The notes under the pieces were generated by a model that worked only from the letters and a program-made list of their open reading frames with translations, did not search any database and had not been told where the DNA came from. A program made the translations under genes and the position numbers. A DNA stretch of 34,210 nucleotides from JAKVAV01 sp964651785 (lineage in GTDB: Bacteria; Bacteroidota; Bacteroidia; Flavobacteriales_D; Cryomorphaceae): contig CAZYWJ010000030.1 in NCBI GenBank assembly GCA_964651785.1, forward strand, positions 1 through 34,210, given 5' to 3'. This document shows positions 24,669 to 32,674 of the stretch, piece after piece (the first letter of the stretch is position 1; every line of letters begins with the position of its first letter).

Positions 24669-26372
24669 TTAAAAAGTAGTAACCTTCTTCGTCTCTTGTT
24701 GTGTTTCGTTGAAGATCCGCAACAGATAAACGCCTTTCGGTAAACCGGTCAAATCCACTTTCACGGTAGAACCAACCATTAGAACAGGTGAAGTAAGATC
24801 AATCAAACGTCCATTCAAATCGTACACCTCAACAAAAGCTCGATCTGAGTTATCTTCTGATGAAAGGGTAACATTATAGATATCCGCCGAGTTTGAAATA
24901 CGCTGCATATCTACTTCCCATCGAGGTTTCATTTCAGCAAAGGCCGAATAATTAATTTCTCCTTGAGGGTCGGCTATGATCTCTGAATCTCCGGATTGCA
25001 TGACTAATAAATTCGGATTTTCAGAAGGTCCGATAGTAATGTTACAAATCGTGGAATAATCGCCAATCAAACCGCCTTGTGCAGCTAAGACTTCCACGTC
25101 ATAGCTATCACCGACATTAAGTCCGGTGACAAAATCCAAATCGACGAAACGGCTGCCATCATCGCGTGTATAGAAAATCGGCGCTTGAGGAGAAGAGGTA
25201 TTGGTAAAGCGCCAAGTGTAAGATTCTGCTTCACAAATTTCCCTTGCCTGTAAAAACGTACTGATGGGATAAGTTTGACCACACGGATAAATATCGCTAT
25301 TGAGACCCGTATTCGGAACGGCATTATTCATATTGAGAAAACGCAATGGACCAGTACTGCTCTCTTCCCCGGCCACGGTAGCAAATACCGAAACGATATA
25401 AGTTGTTCCTAATTGAAGTTCAGGTACTCTGTATAAATTCAGCAGGCGGCTGTCCGCCAAACCCAATACTTCAGTCTGTACGGGAGGATTGGATGTAAAA
25501 TCCAAAAATGTCCAACGGTATTGAGTCGCCAAAGCCACCTTTCTGGCTCCCACCACATCACAAAAGTCAAAAAAGCCTCCGGAGTATTGGTTTTCGAGAA
25601 AAGTATTCAAAACATTATTTTGCAAACCTATTATGCAAGTATTGCCGAAGTCTCCGTAAGTAGGGAGGATGGCCCTCACCCTTACACTCACTTCGTAAGT
25701 TCGGCCGTACTCAATTTGCGGAAACCACTGCAAGAGAAAATTCGGATTTGTCCCGTTTGGAGAGGTAATGATGTATGTATTAAACGGAGCTTGTTGCTCG
25801 ACAAATCGAAATTGATAATTGGTAAAGTTCTCCGTGTTCGATGGGTTTGTAGCCCGAATCACATCATTTGTGGTGAAATTAAGCGTGCCGCAATCTGATG
25901 GCCTCAACTCAACGAAGGGTACGTGTATGACTGCCGTAATGAAGGCGTCAGCCACGGCAGGTGCAGCTCCTGCATGATAGACACGATAAAAATATGTATT
26001 ACCTACCGTGAGATTCGGTAACAGTACGTTTTCAGCACCTCCGACACCGCTGTTATTTTGACAAGCTAATTGAGTTCCCCCGCACGCATCATAAACTTCA
26101 ACAGCCAAGTTGAGATCGCCGGCGCCCTGTGCTCGTATACCGTGATCGGTGGCTATCGCAGTGAAGCTATACCACACATCATCTCGCAAGCCCGGTCCGG
26201 CGCACTGAGGGTCACCCGAAAAGCCTGCACCTACGAAAGAACCGGAGACTTCCGCTTCATCAAAACTCTCCTGAGACACTATATTATTAGCGGTAGCACA
26301 GTCATTTGCAAAAGATGCGCTGAAAAATAAAAGCGCGGATACCAATAAGATGATATATCTGAATTCTCGCAT
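24669..26372 (-). CDS. Secreted multi-domain surface protein with T9SS type A sorting domain
   Basis: The protein has 567 residues from the ATG at 26372; this start puts the signal peptide first (MREFRYIILLVSALLFFSASFA), whereas an ATG 45 nt upstream would precede it with a charged stretch. Residues about 25-145 resemble a pre-peptidase-like beta domain (DDVWYSFTA, NLAVEVYDACGGTQLACQNN). Three related beta modules follow, each with a Cys-containing start, a tYxwxF segment and GxxYxVxV, at about 155-260, 265-355 and 365-455. The C-terminus (AFVEVYDLNGRLIDL...GLPKGVYLLRIF...KKVTTF) is a T9SS type A sorting signal. It is therefore predicted to cross the outer membrane by type IX secretion and be released or surface-bound; the ligand is unknown. 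Confidence 0.87.
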   Translation of the reverse strand: MREFRYIILLVSALLFFSASFANDCATANNIVSQESFDEAEVSGSFVGAGFSGDPQCAGPGLRDDVWYSFTAIATDHGIRAQGAGDLNLAVEVYDACGGTQLACQNNSGVGGAENVLLPNLTVGNTYFYRVYHAGAAPAVADAFITAVIHVPFVELRPSDCGTLNFTTNDVIRATNPSNTENFTNYQFRFVEQQAPFNTYIITSPNGTNPNFLLQWFPQIEYGRTYEVSVRVRAILPTYGDFGNTCIIGLQNNVLNTFLENQYSGGFFDFCDVVGARKVALATQYRWTFLDFTSNPPVQTEVLGLADSRLLNLYRVPELQLGTTYIVSVFATVAGEESSTGPLRFLNMNNAVPNTGLNSDIYPCGQTYPISTFLQAREICEAESYTWRFTNTSSPQAPIFYTRDDGSRFVDLDFVTGLNVGDSYDVEVLAAQGGLIGDYSTICNITIGPSENPNLLVMQSGDSEIIADPQGEINYSAFAEMKPRWEVDMQRISNSADIYNVTLSSEDNSDRAFVEVYDLNGRLIDLTSPVLMVGSTVKVDLTGLPKGVYLLRIFNETQQETKKVTTF

Positions 26373-26404
26373 AGGAATAGCGGACTTAAAATTGAAAATA
26401 CGCA

Positions 26405-26412
26405 CGAAATTA
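26405..26412 (-). promoter_or_regulatory. -7-like box for the T9SS cargo gene
   Basis: TAATTTCG on the minus strand matches the TAnnTTCG variant and ends 32 nt before the ATG at 26372. A TTG about 20 nt further upstream could serve as the -33 element. Confidence 0.4.
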
Positions 26413-26485
26413 CACAATCGGATTGCAATAGCGGAAAATTTTCCCGAATATGACGAACAAGGTTATTAACGCATTGATGGCATTA

Positions 26486-26513
26486 AAAAAGCAAGGCTTT
26501 CGCCTTGCTTTTT
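26486..26513 (-). terminator. Intrinsic terminator of gap
   Basis: A perfect 12-bp stem, AAAAAGCAAGGC with GCCTTGCTTTTT, closes a 4-nt loop, with a GC-rich upper part and a run of T on either strand. It begins 32 nt past the gap stop and separates gap from the T9SS gene promoter. Confidence 0.9.
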
Positions 26514-26545
26514 ACCACCTACTGAAAATTAACCACACTTACCGC

Positions 26546-27538
26546 TCACTGAACTATCTTAGCGACGAGTTCTGCGGTGCGGCTTGCGTAGCCAAATTCA
26601 TTGTCATACCAAGACATCACTTTTACAAAGTTTCCGTTGGTAGACGTCATCAATGAGTCAAAAATACTGCTGTGTGAGTTTCCAATAATATCAGCAGAAA
26701 CAATAGGATCTTCCGTGTACTGAACGATTCCCTTTAATTCATTTTCGGCTGCCTTCTTAATGGCAGCGTTTATTTCATCCGCGCTTACTTCTTTATCCAA
26801 CACCGCTACCAAGTCAGTGATAGATCCTGTAATAGTCGGGACACGGGTAGCGTTTCCATCCAGCTTACCTTTCAAGTGAGGAAGTACTAAACCTACGGCC
26901 TTGGCAGCTCCCGTGGTAGTCGGTATAATTGAAAATGCTCCGGCACGTGCTCTTCGCAAGTCAGAGTGAGGCGCATCTTGAATACGCTGATCGGCCGTAT
27001 AGGCGTGTATCGTATTAATAAAGCCTTTTTGAATTCCGAATTCGCGATCCAAAACCATCGCTATAGGCGCTAAGCAGTTCGTTGTACAACTGGCGTTTGA
27101 AACGACTTTATCATCAGCGGTCAGCGTATCATCATTTACTCCGATCACCACCGTTTTCACATCTCCTTTTGCAGGAGCAGAAATTATCACTTTTTCAGCT
27201 CCCGCTGAAATGTGCTTTGAAGCTCCGTCGTGGTCGCGGAAAATACCGGTACACTCAGCTACCACCTGAACACCCAAATCCTTCCAAGGAAGATTTTCAG
27301 GGTTCTTCTCTGCGAAAAGTTTGTATGATTTTCCATCTACTACAATGTGATCGTCACCCTTGTGAGAGACTTCTCCTTGAAAACCTCCCTGGCTGCTATC
27401 GTATTTAAATAAGTGAGCCAAGGTCTTGGCATCGGTCAAATCATTGATGGCGACAACTTCCACATCGCTATTTTTTAATAGCTGTCTGAACGTCAATCTG
27501 CCTATGCGACCAAAACCATTAATTGCAACTTTTATCAT
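26546..27538 (-). CDS. gap: Glyceraldehyde-3-phosphate dehydrogenase, NAD-dependent type
   Basis: The protein has 330 residues, normal for the family. The N-terminal Rossmann motif is INGFGRIGRLTFR. The catalytic site is SNASCTTNCLAP, with nucleophile Cys151, and His is in NTIHAYTADQ. Asp at about position 33 in AINDLTD favours NAD+ over NADP+, typical of the glycolytic enzyme. It oxidises and phosphorylates glyceraldehyde-3-phosphate to 1,3-bisphosphoglycerate in the cytoplasm. It has its own -7 box upstream and a strong terminator downstream, so it is probably a single-gene unit. Confidence 0.97.
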   Translation of the reverse strand: MIKVAINGFGRIGRLTFRQLLKNSDVEVVAINDLTDAKTLAHLFKYDSSQGGFQGEVSHKGDDHIVVDGKSYKLFAEKNPENLPWKDLGVQVVAECTGIFRDHDGASKHISAGAEKVIISAPAKGDVKTVVIGVNDDTLTADDKVVSNASCTTNCLAPIAMVLDREFGIQKGFINTIHAYTADQRIQDAPHSDLRRARAGAFSIIPTTTGAAKAVGLVLPHLKGKLDGNATRVPTITGSITDLVAVLDKEVSADEINAAIKKAAENELKGIVQYTEDPIVSADIIGNSHSSIFDSLMTSTNGNFVKVMSWYDNEFGYASRTAELVAKIVQ

Positions 27539-27570
27539 AAGTAAGTTCTATTCAAAGTGTCATTTAAACA

Positions 27571-27578
27571 CAAAGTTA
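27571..27578 (-). promoter_or_regulatory. -7 promoter box for gap
   Basis: TAACTTTG on the minus strand fits TAnnTTTG and ends 32 nt before the gap ATG, in the 103-nt space behind the MoxR gene. No clear -33 TTG at standard spacing. Confidence 0.6.
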
Positions 27579-27641
27579 ATACAATTCCAAAACCCTCATA
27601 ACGTTACAGAAAATTTTACGCTAATTTAATATAGGTCTTTA

Positions 27642-28595
27642 TCAGAGCATTCCGCTTATAATCTTCTCAATGGTGATCCCCTCTGCTTCGGCCTGGTAAT
27701 TTCTGACCAAACGATGACGGAGTATGGGCAATGCTACCGCTTGCACATCTTCAATATCAGGAGAATACTTCCCGTTTAAAGCAGCGTGACATTTAGCACC
27801 TACGATGAGGTATTGGGAGGCTCGGGGCCCTGCTCCCCAACTCAAGTAACTGTTGGTGCTATCAGACGCAAGTGCGGTGTTGGGTCGCGATTTAGCCGAC
27901 AGGTTAACTGCGTATTCCACTACATTATCGGCTACGGGTATCTTTCGAATCAATTGCTGGAAAGATTGAATTTCCTCAGCGGTAATGACTTGCTGAGCCT
28001 CATTGGTAACACCGGCAGTGGTGGCTTTTACTACATCAATTTCTTCCTGAACGCTCGGATAATCCACGAAAATATTGAACATAAATCGGTCGAGCTGTGC
28101 TTCAGGCAAAGGGTAGGTTCCCTCCTGCTCTATCGGGTTTTGGGTAGCCAGAACGAAAAATGGTTTTGGCAACGGATAGCTGTGACCCGCCGTAGTCACC
28201 ATTCGCTCCTGCATGGCCTCAAGAAGGGCAGCCTGGGTTTTTGGCGGCGTTCGGTTGATCTCATCGGCTAAGATGATATTTGAAAACAAAGGTCCCTTTA
28301 CAAACTTGAACTTTCTGTTCTCATCGAGAATTTCAGAGCCGATGATGTCACCCGGCATCAGATCGGGCGTGAACTGTACACGGTTAAAGGTTAAACCTAA
28401 AGTCTTGGCGATGGTATTTACCAAAAGCGTTTTTGCCAAACCGGGAACTCCTACCAAAAGGCAGTGACCTCCGCTAAAAACCGTTATCAGGACTTCCTTA
28501 ATAACGTCATCCTGACCTACGATAACTTTGGAAATCTCCCGCCTCATCGAGGCATATTTATCCGTGAGCTGCTTTACCGCTTCTACGTCTTTCAT
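27642..28595 (-). CDS. MoxR-family AAA+ ATPase
   Basis: The protein has 317 residues. The N-terminal part holds IVGQDDVIKEVL, Walker A GVPGLAKTLL (about residues 52-61), Walker B IILADEINRTPPKTQAALLEAM, and the sensor region VLATQNPIEQEGTYPLPEAQLDRF, all standard for MoxR. A lid domain follows (LSWGAGPRASQYLIVGAKCHA). MoxR ATPases act as chaperones, usually with a DUF58 or VWA-domain partner to mature or activate envelope proteins. No such partner follows here: the next gene is gap, with its own promoter. It starts 15 nt after surA, so it is probably the last gene of the guaB-surA operon. Confidence 0.93.
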   Translation of the reverse strand: MKDVEAVKQLTDKYASMRREISKVIVGQDDVIKEVLITVFSGGHCLLVGVPGLAKTLLVNTIAKTLGLTFNRVQFTPDLMPGDIIGSEILDENRKFKFVKGPLFSNIILADEINRTPPKTQAALLEAMQERMVTTAGHSYPLPKPFFVLATQNPIEQEGTYPLPEAQLDRFMFNIFVDYPSVQEEIDVVKATTAGVTNEAQQVITAEEIQSFQQLIRKIPVADNVVEYAVNLSAKSRPNTALASDSTNSYLSWGAGPRASQYLIVGAKCHAALNGKYSPDIEDVQAVALPILRHRLVRNYQAEAEGITIEKIISGML

Positions 28596-28610
28596 TTTCG
28601 TGTAAACTTC

Positions 28611-29981
28611 TTAATTCCTGATTAATTCGTCTTCCTCTTCGATCCAAGGATAACCGAAGGCGCAATCTCGGTATTTTTCATCGATTTTCACGAAGGCTTC
28701 ATCTATTCGCTCCCTCACCCATTTATCCATAGCCTGCGCGCGCAATCGTTCGGTAGCCATGTTTTGAAGGTTTTGATAATCGTCCGTCAAATTGGCTCGG
28801 TGTGGTTCCGTTCGGTTCATCAGCTTGACGATGCGATAGCCTTTTTCGTTTGATCGGGTTTGGAAATAAAAAGGTTTGCTCACATCCCCGACTTCCATCG
28901 TGTCGATCACCGGAAAAAGGGTAGGTTCAATCTCATCCATCTCAAAGATGGTGCTGCCCGAGGCCTGATTGACGATAGATCCGTTCTGATTCTTCGTGCG
29001 CTCATCGTCCGAATATTTATTTGCCGCCAAGGCAAAGGAAACAGAATCTCTCACGATCAAGGTTCTGATGGAATCCAAATCGGTGCGGGCCTTCGTAAGT
29101 CCTGCCGATGTAACTTCGGGGATCAGCAAAATATGGTTGGCATTGTACATCTCTCCTCGCCGTTCGAGAAGTTGCATAATATGGAAACCATAATCCGATT
29201 TAAACGGCGTAGAAACCTCACCTTCCTCAAGGTTGAAAGCAACGGCATCAAACTCCGGCACCCAAGTACCGCGCGCTTGCATTCCCAAATTACCCCCTTT
29301 GGCCGCCGATCCGGGGTCATCGCTATAAAGTGCGGCCAGTGTTTCAAAATCTTCTGATCCCGACTCCACTTGTTGCTTGAATTCCATAAGCCGAGCTCTC
29401 ACTCGCTCTTTCTCTTGCGTAGAAACCTCAGGATACTTTACTATTTGTGCCATCTCTACCGAAGCGTTGATGTAAGGCAAACTGTCCTTGGGGATTTCAT
29501 TGAAAAAGTCCTGCACGTCAGAAGGTGTCACATTAATATCGCCGCTGATTTCTGCTTCCATTCGCTGAACCAAGAGTTGATCTTTCAACACGTCAAAAAA
29601 GTCTTCTCTGATTTCTGACATCGATTTACCATAGTAGTCTTCCAAAGCTTCTACTGAACCGATCTGACGGATGAAGACCTCCATCCGTCTGTTCAACTGC
29701 CCCTCTACCATATCGTCGGTTACTTCCAGCGAGTCTACCTTCGCTTGATTCAGCATCAGCTTCTCGAACAGGATTTCTTCCAAGACCTGACAATCGCTTA
29801 AATTGCCTTTATATCCTTGAGCTTGAAGCTGCGTTTTTTGAATTTGAATGTCGCTGTAGAGAATAATTTCGTTTCCTACTACGGCCACAATTTCATCAAT
29901 CACCTGAGCCCTCGTTGCGCCCGCCATCAGCAATAGCGTCATAACGAAAAGCGTCAATCTTATTCTTATTTGTTTATCCAT
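28611..29981 (-). CDS. surA: SurA-type periplasmic chaperone/peptidyl-prolyl isomerase
   Basis: The protein has 456 residues, with a signal peptide ending near ATRAQ (residue 26). The SurA N domain starts VIDEIVAVVGNEIILYSDIQIQ. A first parvulin domain lies near 170-275 (INASVEMAQIVKYPEVS, YSDDPGSAAKGGNLGMQARG, FKSDYGFHIMQLLER), and a second near 280-390 (YNANHILLIPEVT, KYSDDERTKNQNGSIVN, SNEKGYRIVKLMNR). SurA escorts outer-membrane proteins across the periplasm. Its start overlaps the end of the preceding lipoprotein gene by 16 nt, so the two are probably coupled. Confidence 0.92.
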   Translation of the reverse strand: MDKQIRIRLTLFVMTLLLMAGATRAQVIDEIVAVVGNEIILYSDIQIQKTQLQAQGYKGNLSDCQVLEEILFEKLMLNQAKVDSLEVTDDMVEGQLNRRMEVFIRQIGSVEALEDYYGKSMSEIREDFFDVLKDQLLVQRMEAEISGDINVTPSDVQDFFNEIPKDSLPYINASVEMAQIVKYPEVSTQEKERVRARLMEFKQQVESGSEDFETLAALYSDDPGSAAKGGNLGMQARGTWVPEFDAVAFNLEEGEVSTPFKSDYGFHIMQLLERRGEMYNANHILLIPEVTSAGLTKARTDLDSIRTLIVRDSVSFALAANKYSDDERTKNQNGSIVNQASGSTIFEMDEIEPTLFPVIDTMEVGDVSKPFYFQTRSNEKGYRIVKLMNRTEPHRANLTDDYQNLQNMATERLRAQAMDKWVRERIDEAFVKIDEKYRDCAFGYPWIEEEDELIRN

Positions 29982-30823
29982 TCAATTTTATTCTTAGCGT
30001 ATGCCTCCTTTACGGCATCATCCCGCATTTTCTTTACCAAATCAGCTTTGCGCTGATTGATGATTAAATTTTGAACCTTTTCCAACTCCAATTCCAAAGG
30101 AGCATCGCTCCCCCGCAATCGGTAGTCAAATATTCGCAGCAAGTATAGCTGACCGGCCAATTCAAACTCATGATACGTATTCGTTTGCAAAAAATTGCTC
30201 CAATCCTCTACCTCCAAGGGAATTTGCTTAATTAAATCGTCGCGGTACATCCACTGCTCATTATCCAGAAAGCAAGCCTCTGCGTACTTTTTGCAGTATT
30301 CATCCAAATCTTCCAGCACTTCTTCGGGATCTCCGTTAAACCATTTAACCAATTGGTCTCTGTTTGGCGCATCAGCACTTACCGACATGAACCACGGCTT
30401 CAAGATGGAGTTTTTGAGCTTGAAGCTTTCATTATTTTCGTTAAAAAATGTTTCGGTCTCATCGAGAGAGACGATGGTGTCCAGCTTCTGGTTTACCAAT
30501 TCGCGCTCGTAGGTGTATATCACCAGCGAGTTTCGGTAGTCCTCCAATTTAGAAGTGAAATCTTTGTTCTCATCCGATAGATTCTTTTCCGCCAAGGAAA
30601 GCACTGCCTTTTCTCTAATCCACTTATTGATGATTTGGTCGGCAACCTCTGCCGAATCTTCTTTTGCGTAACTCTTAGGAAGAAGTGACTCGAATTCTGC
30701 CTTTCTCAAAGAATAATCGTAGACACTCGCCACTACGGGGTTTTCCAAATCTTCATCCTGAACGCAACCGCTCAAAATAAAAAATAGCAAGCTCGTGATG
30801 AGAAGCTTGCTATTCAGTACCAT
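29966..30823 (-). CDS. PPIase-like envelope lipoprotein
   Basis: The protein has 285 residues from the ATG at 30823; a TTG 18 nt upstream would add six residues and is less likely. The lipoprotein signal MVLNSKLLITSLLFFILSGC places lipidated Cys at 20. The next residues VQDED resemble the acidic lipoprotein export signal of Bacteroidota surface lipoproteins. The body begins like a SurA/PpiC N-terminal domain (VVASVYDYSLRKAEFESLLP) and ends with helices rich in Lys. The middle (FELAGQLYLLRIFDYRLRG) looks like a remnant of a parvulin strand, but a full rotamase motif set is not seen. It probably acts as a chaperone with its two neighbours; the exact role is unknown. Confidence 0.8.
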   Translation of the reverse strand: MVLNSKLLITSLLFFILSGCVQDEDLENPVVASVYDYSLRKAEFESLLPKSYAKEDSAEVADQIINKWIREKAVLSLAEKNLSDENKDFTSKLEDYRNSLVIYTYERELVNQKLDTIVSLDETETFFNENNESFKLKNSILKPWFMSVSADAPNRDQLVKWFNGDPEEVLEDLDEYCKKYAEACFLDNEQWMYRDDLIKQIPLEVEDWSNFLQTNTYHEFELAGQLYLLRIFDYRLRGSDAPLELELEKVQNLIINQRKADLVKKMRDDAVKEAYAKNKIEWINK

Positions 30824-30854
30824 TGAAGGAGTTTTATTCAAGTCAGAGTTACAA

Positions 30855-32639
30855 TTATTTGATGGTGTAAAGCACGTCGTTCTTCACCTCCACCTCGTGT
30901 TTAGCGCGCAGCGATTCTATCCACTGCTTTTCCAAGTAGTTTTGGTACGCAGCCGTAATTAAGCCTCGTGCCTCGTCAAAAGATTTAGGCTCAGGCTCGC
31001 GAATCTCTTTGATGTGAACCACTTTAAGCTGCCCGTCATCATTGATCGGTTCAGAGATGCCTTCCTTCCAATCTACTTCTTGTAAGATGGGTTCTTGCTC
31101 GGCTTCTTTCAGCCCGCTGCTTACTCTCACTTTCAGCGCGCTATTCTCATTGAGTGCTTTGCGAATCTCATCCTGATTCTTTCCCTTCTTGAGCATCTTT
31201 CTCACTTTGGCGGCAGCCGCATCATCTTCTACGGTGTAGATGTCGTAGCCCGCTCTCTGACCCCACATGAAGTCTTTTTGATTTTCCTTGTAATAAGCCT
31301 CAAGACCAACGGTATCTTCTACGGCTTTCGACCATACTTTTTGATCAGTTAAGTCAAAAAGCAAAATACCGTCGCGATATTCTTGCATCAAGGCTTTGAA
31401 TTCGGGGTACTTCTCTTCGAGAATGCTGTTTTCGTAAGCCATTATTTCCGAGTCTACCCAGTTGTCGAAACTCTCGTTTACCAAAAGCTCAATATCCACC
31501 TGCGTTCTTGATGCACGCATTCGCGAAAGCAGAAACTCCGTAAAATCAGCTTGAGTAAATGATTTACCATTGAGCTCGAAAAGCATTTTATCTGCCGACT
31601 TCAAATCAGCCGGCGCCTCCCATCTTGCATTGAAGTAGCTCGTGTCAAGAGCAGTGTAGAAGGGCTTCAGGCGCTTGCGGTTTTCCGAATAGTTGTACTC
31701 TTTCTTCCGCTTGTTGATGAAGCTGTCTTTGGTAATATCTGATCTGGAATCGCGCGAAATTTTTGATCGCAGCTCCTTCTCGTAGTCTTCAAATGATTTT
31801 ACCGGTACGCGCTCAATCAGTTTAATAATGTGCCATCCGTAGGGCGATTTAATCGGCTCTGAGATTTCTCCCGGCTCTGTCAATGCAAAAGAAGCTTCTT
31901 CAAACTCCTCTACCATTTTTCCTGCGCCAAAGGCAGGCAGCTCTCCGTCCTTCGCAGCAGATGTACGATCGTCGCTGAATTTTTTTGCTAATTCTCCAAA
32001 GTCTTCACCCGCCTGGAGCTTCTCGTAAACCTCATCGGCGCGCTGCTTCAAGCTTTCTTTCACTTCATCAGGGTCAGAATCTTCTGATCTGATCATGATG
32101 TGCGCTACCCGCACTTCTCCGCGAGCCTTGCGCTTGTCTACCACCTTTACCAAGTGGTATCCGAATCGGGTTCTCACCGGTCCGCTGATTTCACCTACTT
32201 CAGTATTGTAAACCGCCGTTTCAAAAGGGTAAACCATTTGCAACGAAGTGAAGTAACCCAAGTCTCCGCTGTTTGATTTCGCACTTGGATCTTCGCTTTG
32301 CGTTCGGGCAATTTCTTCAAATTTGTCAGGGTTGGCCTCTACTTTCGACTTCAACGCCATGATTTTGTTGTANNNNNNNNNNNNNNNNNNNNNNNNNNNN
32401 NNNNNNNNNNNNNNNNNNNNNNNNNNNNNNNNNNNNNNNNNNNNNNNNNNNNNNNNNNNNNNNNNNNNNNNNTCTTCTTTCGTAATGGAGCTATCGCGGT
32501 TGTTCTTTTTGTAAATAGTCTCAAATTCCGTCTTGGTGATCTCTCGATCGTCGATGGTCATCAATACAGGATTTCCCTGGTCTTGTGCATACGCTTGAAG
32601 CGCAATGATAGAAAGCAGTAATAGAATTCCTTTTTTCAT
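30855..32639 (-). CDS. PpiC-type peptidyl-prolyl isomerase with two parvulin domains, interrupted by an assembly gap
   Basis: The start at 32639 is chosen because it opens directly with a signal peptide (MKKGILLLLSIIALQAYAQ). The ATG at 32678 overlaps the guaB stop but would prefix 13 residues. The 55 N-terminal codons (LMTIDDREITKTEFETIYKK) are followed by the N run. The sequence then resumes within the first parvulin domain (DPSAKSNSGDLGYFTSLQMVYPFETAVY), and a second follows (EVRVAHIMIRSEDSDPDE, FSDDRTSAAKDGELPAFGAGKMVEEFEEASF, IKSPYGWHIIKLIER). A long C-terminal helical region ends the protein. It is probably periplasmic and helps fold outer-membrane proteins. The apparent open frame through the gap is only a consequence of the placeholder length. 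Confidence 0.88.
   Translation of the reverse strand: MKKGILLLLSIIALQAYAQDQGNPVLMTIDDREITKTEFETIYKKNNRDSSITKEXXXXXXXXXXXXXXXXXXXXXXXXXXXXXXXXXXYNKIMALKSKVEANPDKFEEIARTQSEDPSAKSNSGDLGYFTSLQMVYPFETAVYNTEVGEISGPVRTRFGYHLVKVVDKRKARGEVRVAHIMIRSEDSDPDEVKESLKQRADEVYEKLQAGEDFGELAKKFSDDRTSAAKDGELPAFGAGKMVEEFEEASFALTEPGEISEPIKSPYGWHIIKLIERVPVKSFEDYEKELRSKISRDSRSDITKDSFINKRKKEYNYSENRKRLKPFYTALDTSYFNARWEAPADLKSADKMLFELNGKSFTQADFTEFLLSRMRASRTQVDIELLVNESFDNWVDSEIMAYENSILEEKYPEFKALMQEYRDGILLFDLTDQKVWSKAVEDTVGLEAYYKENQKDFMWGQRAGYDIYTVEDDAAAAKVRKMLKKGKNQDEIRKALNENSALKVRVSSGLKEAEQEPILQEVDWKEGISEPINDDGQLKVVHIKEIREPEPKSFDEARGLITAAYQNYLEKQWIESLRAKHEVEVKNDVLYTIK
32373..32472. other. Assembly gap, 100 N, inside the PpiC-type gene
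   Basis: Flanks belong to one gene: the N-terminal domain on one side and the middle of the first parvulin domain on the other. From the usual layout of this family, the missing part should encode roughly 75-95 residues, more than 100 nt allow, so the placeholder is probably too short. Confidence 0.9.
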
Positions 32640-32674
32640 GTTGATAGTTTTCACTTGAGCAATATTTAGTAAGG

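Noticed and set aside
26486..26513. Hairpin considered as an attachment site or repeat element
   Set aside because: Stem, loop and T run form a textbook intrinsic terminator at the right distance from the gap stop codon, and no second copy was noticed.
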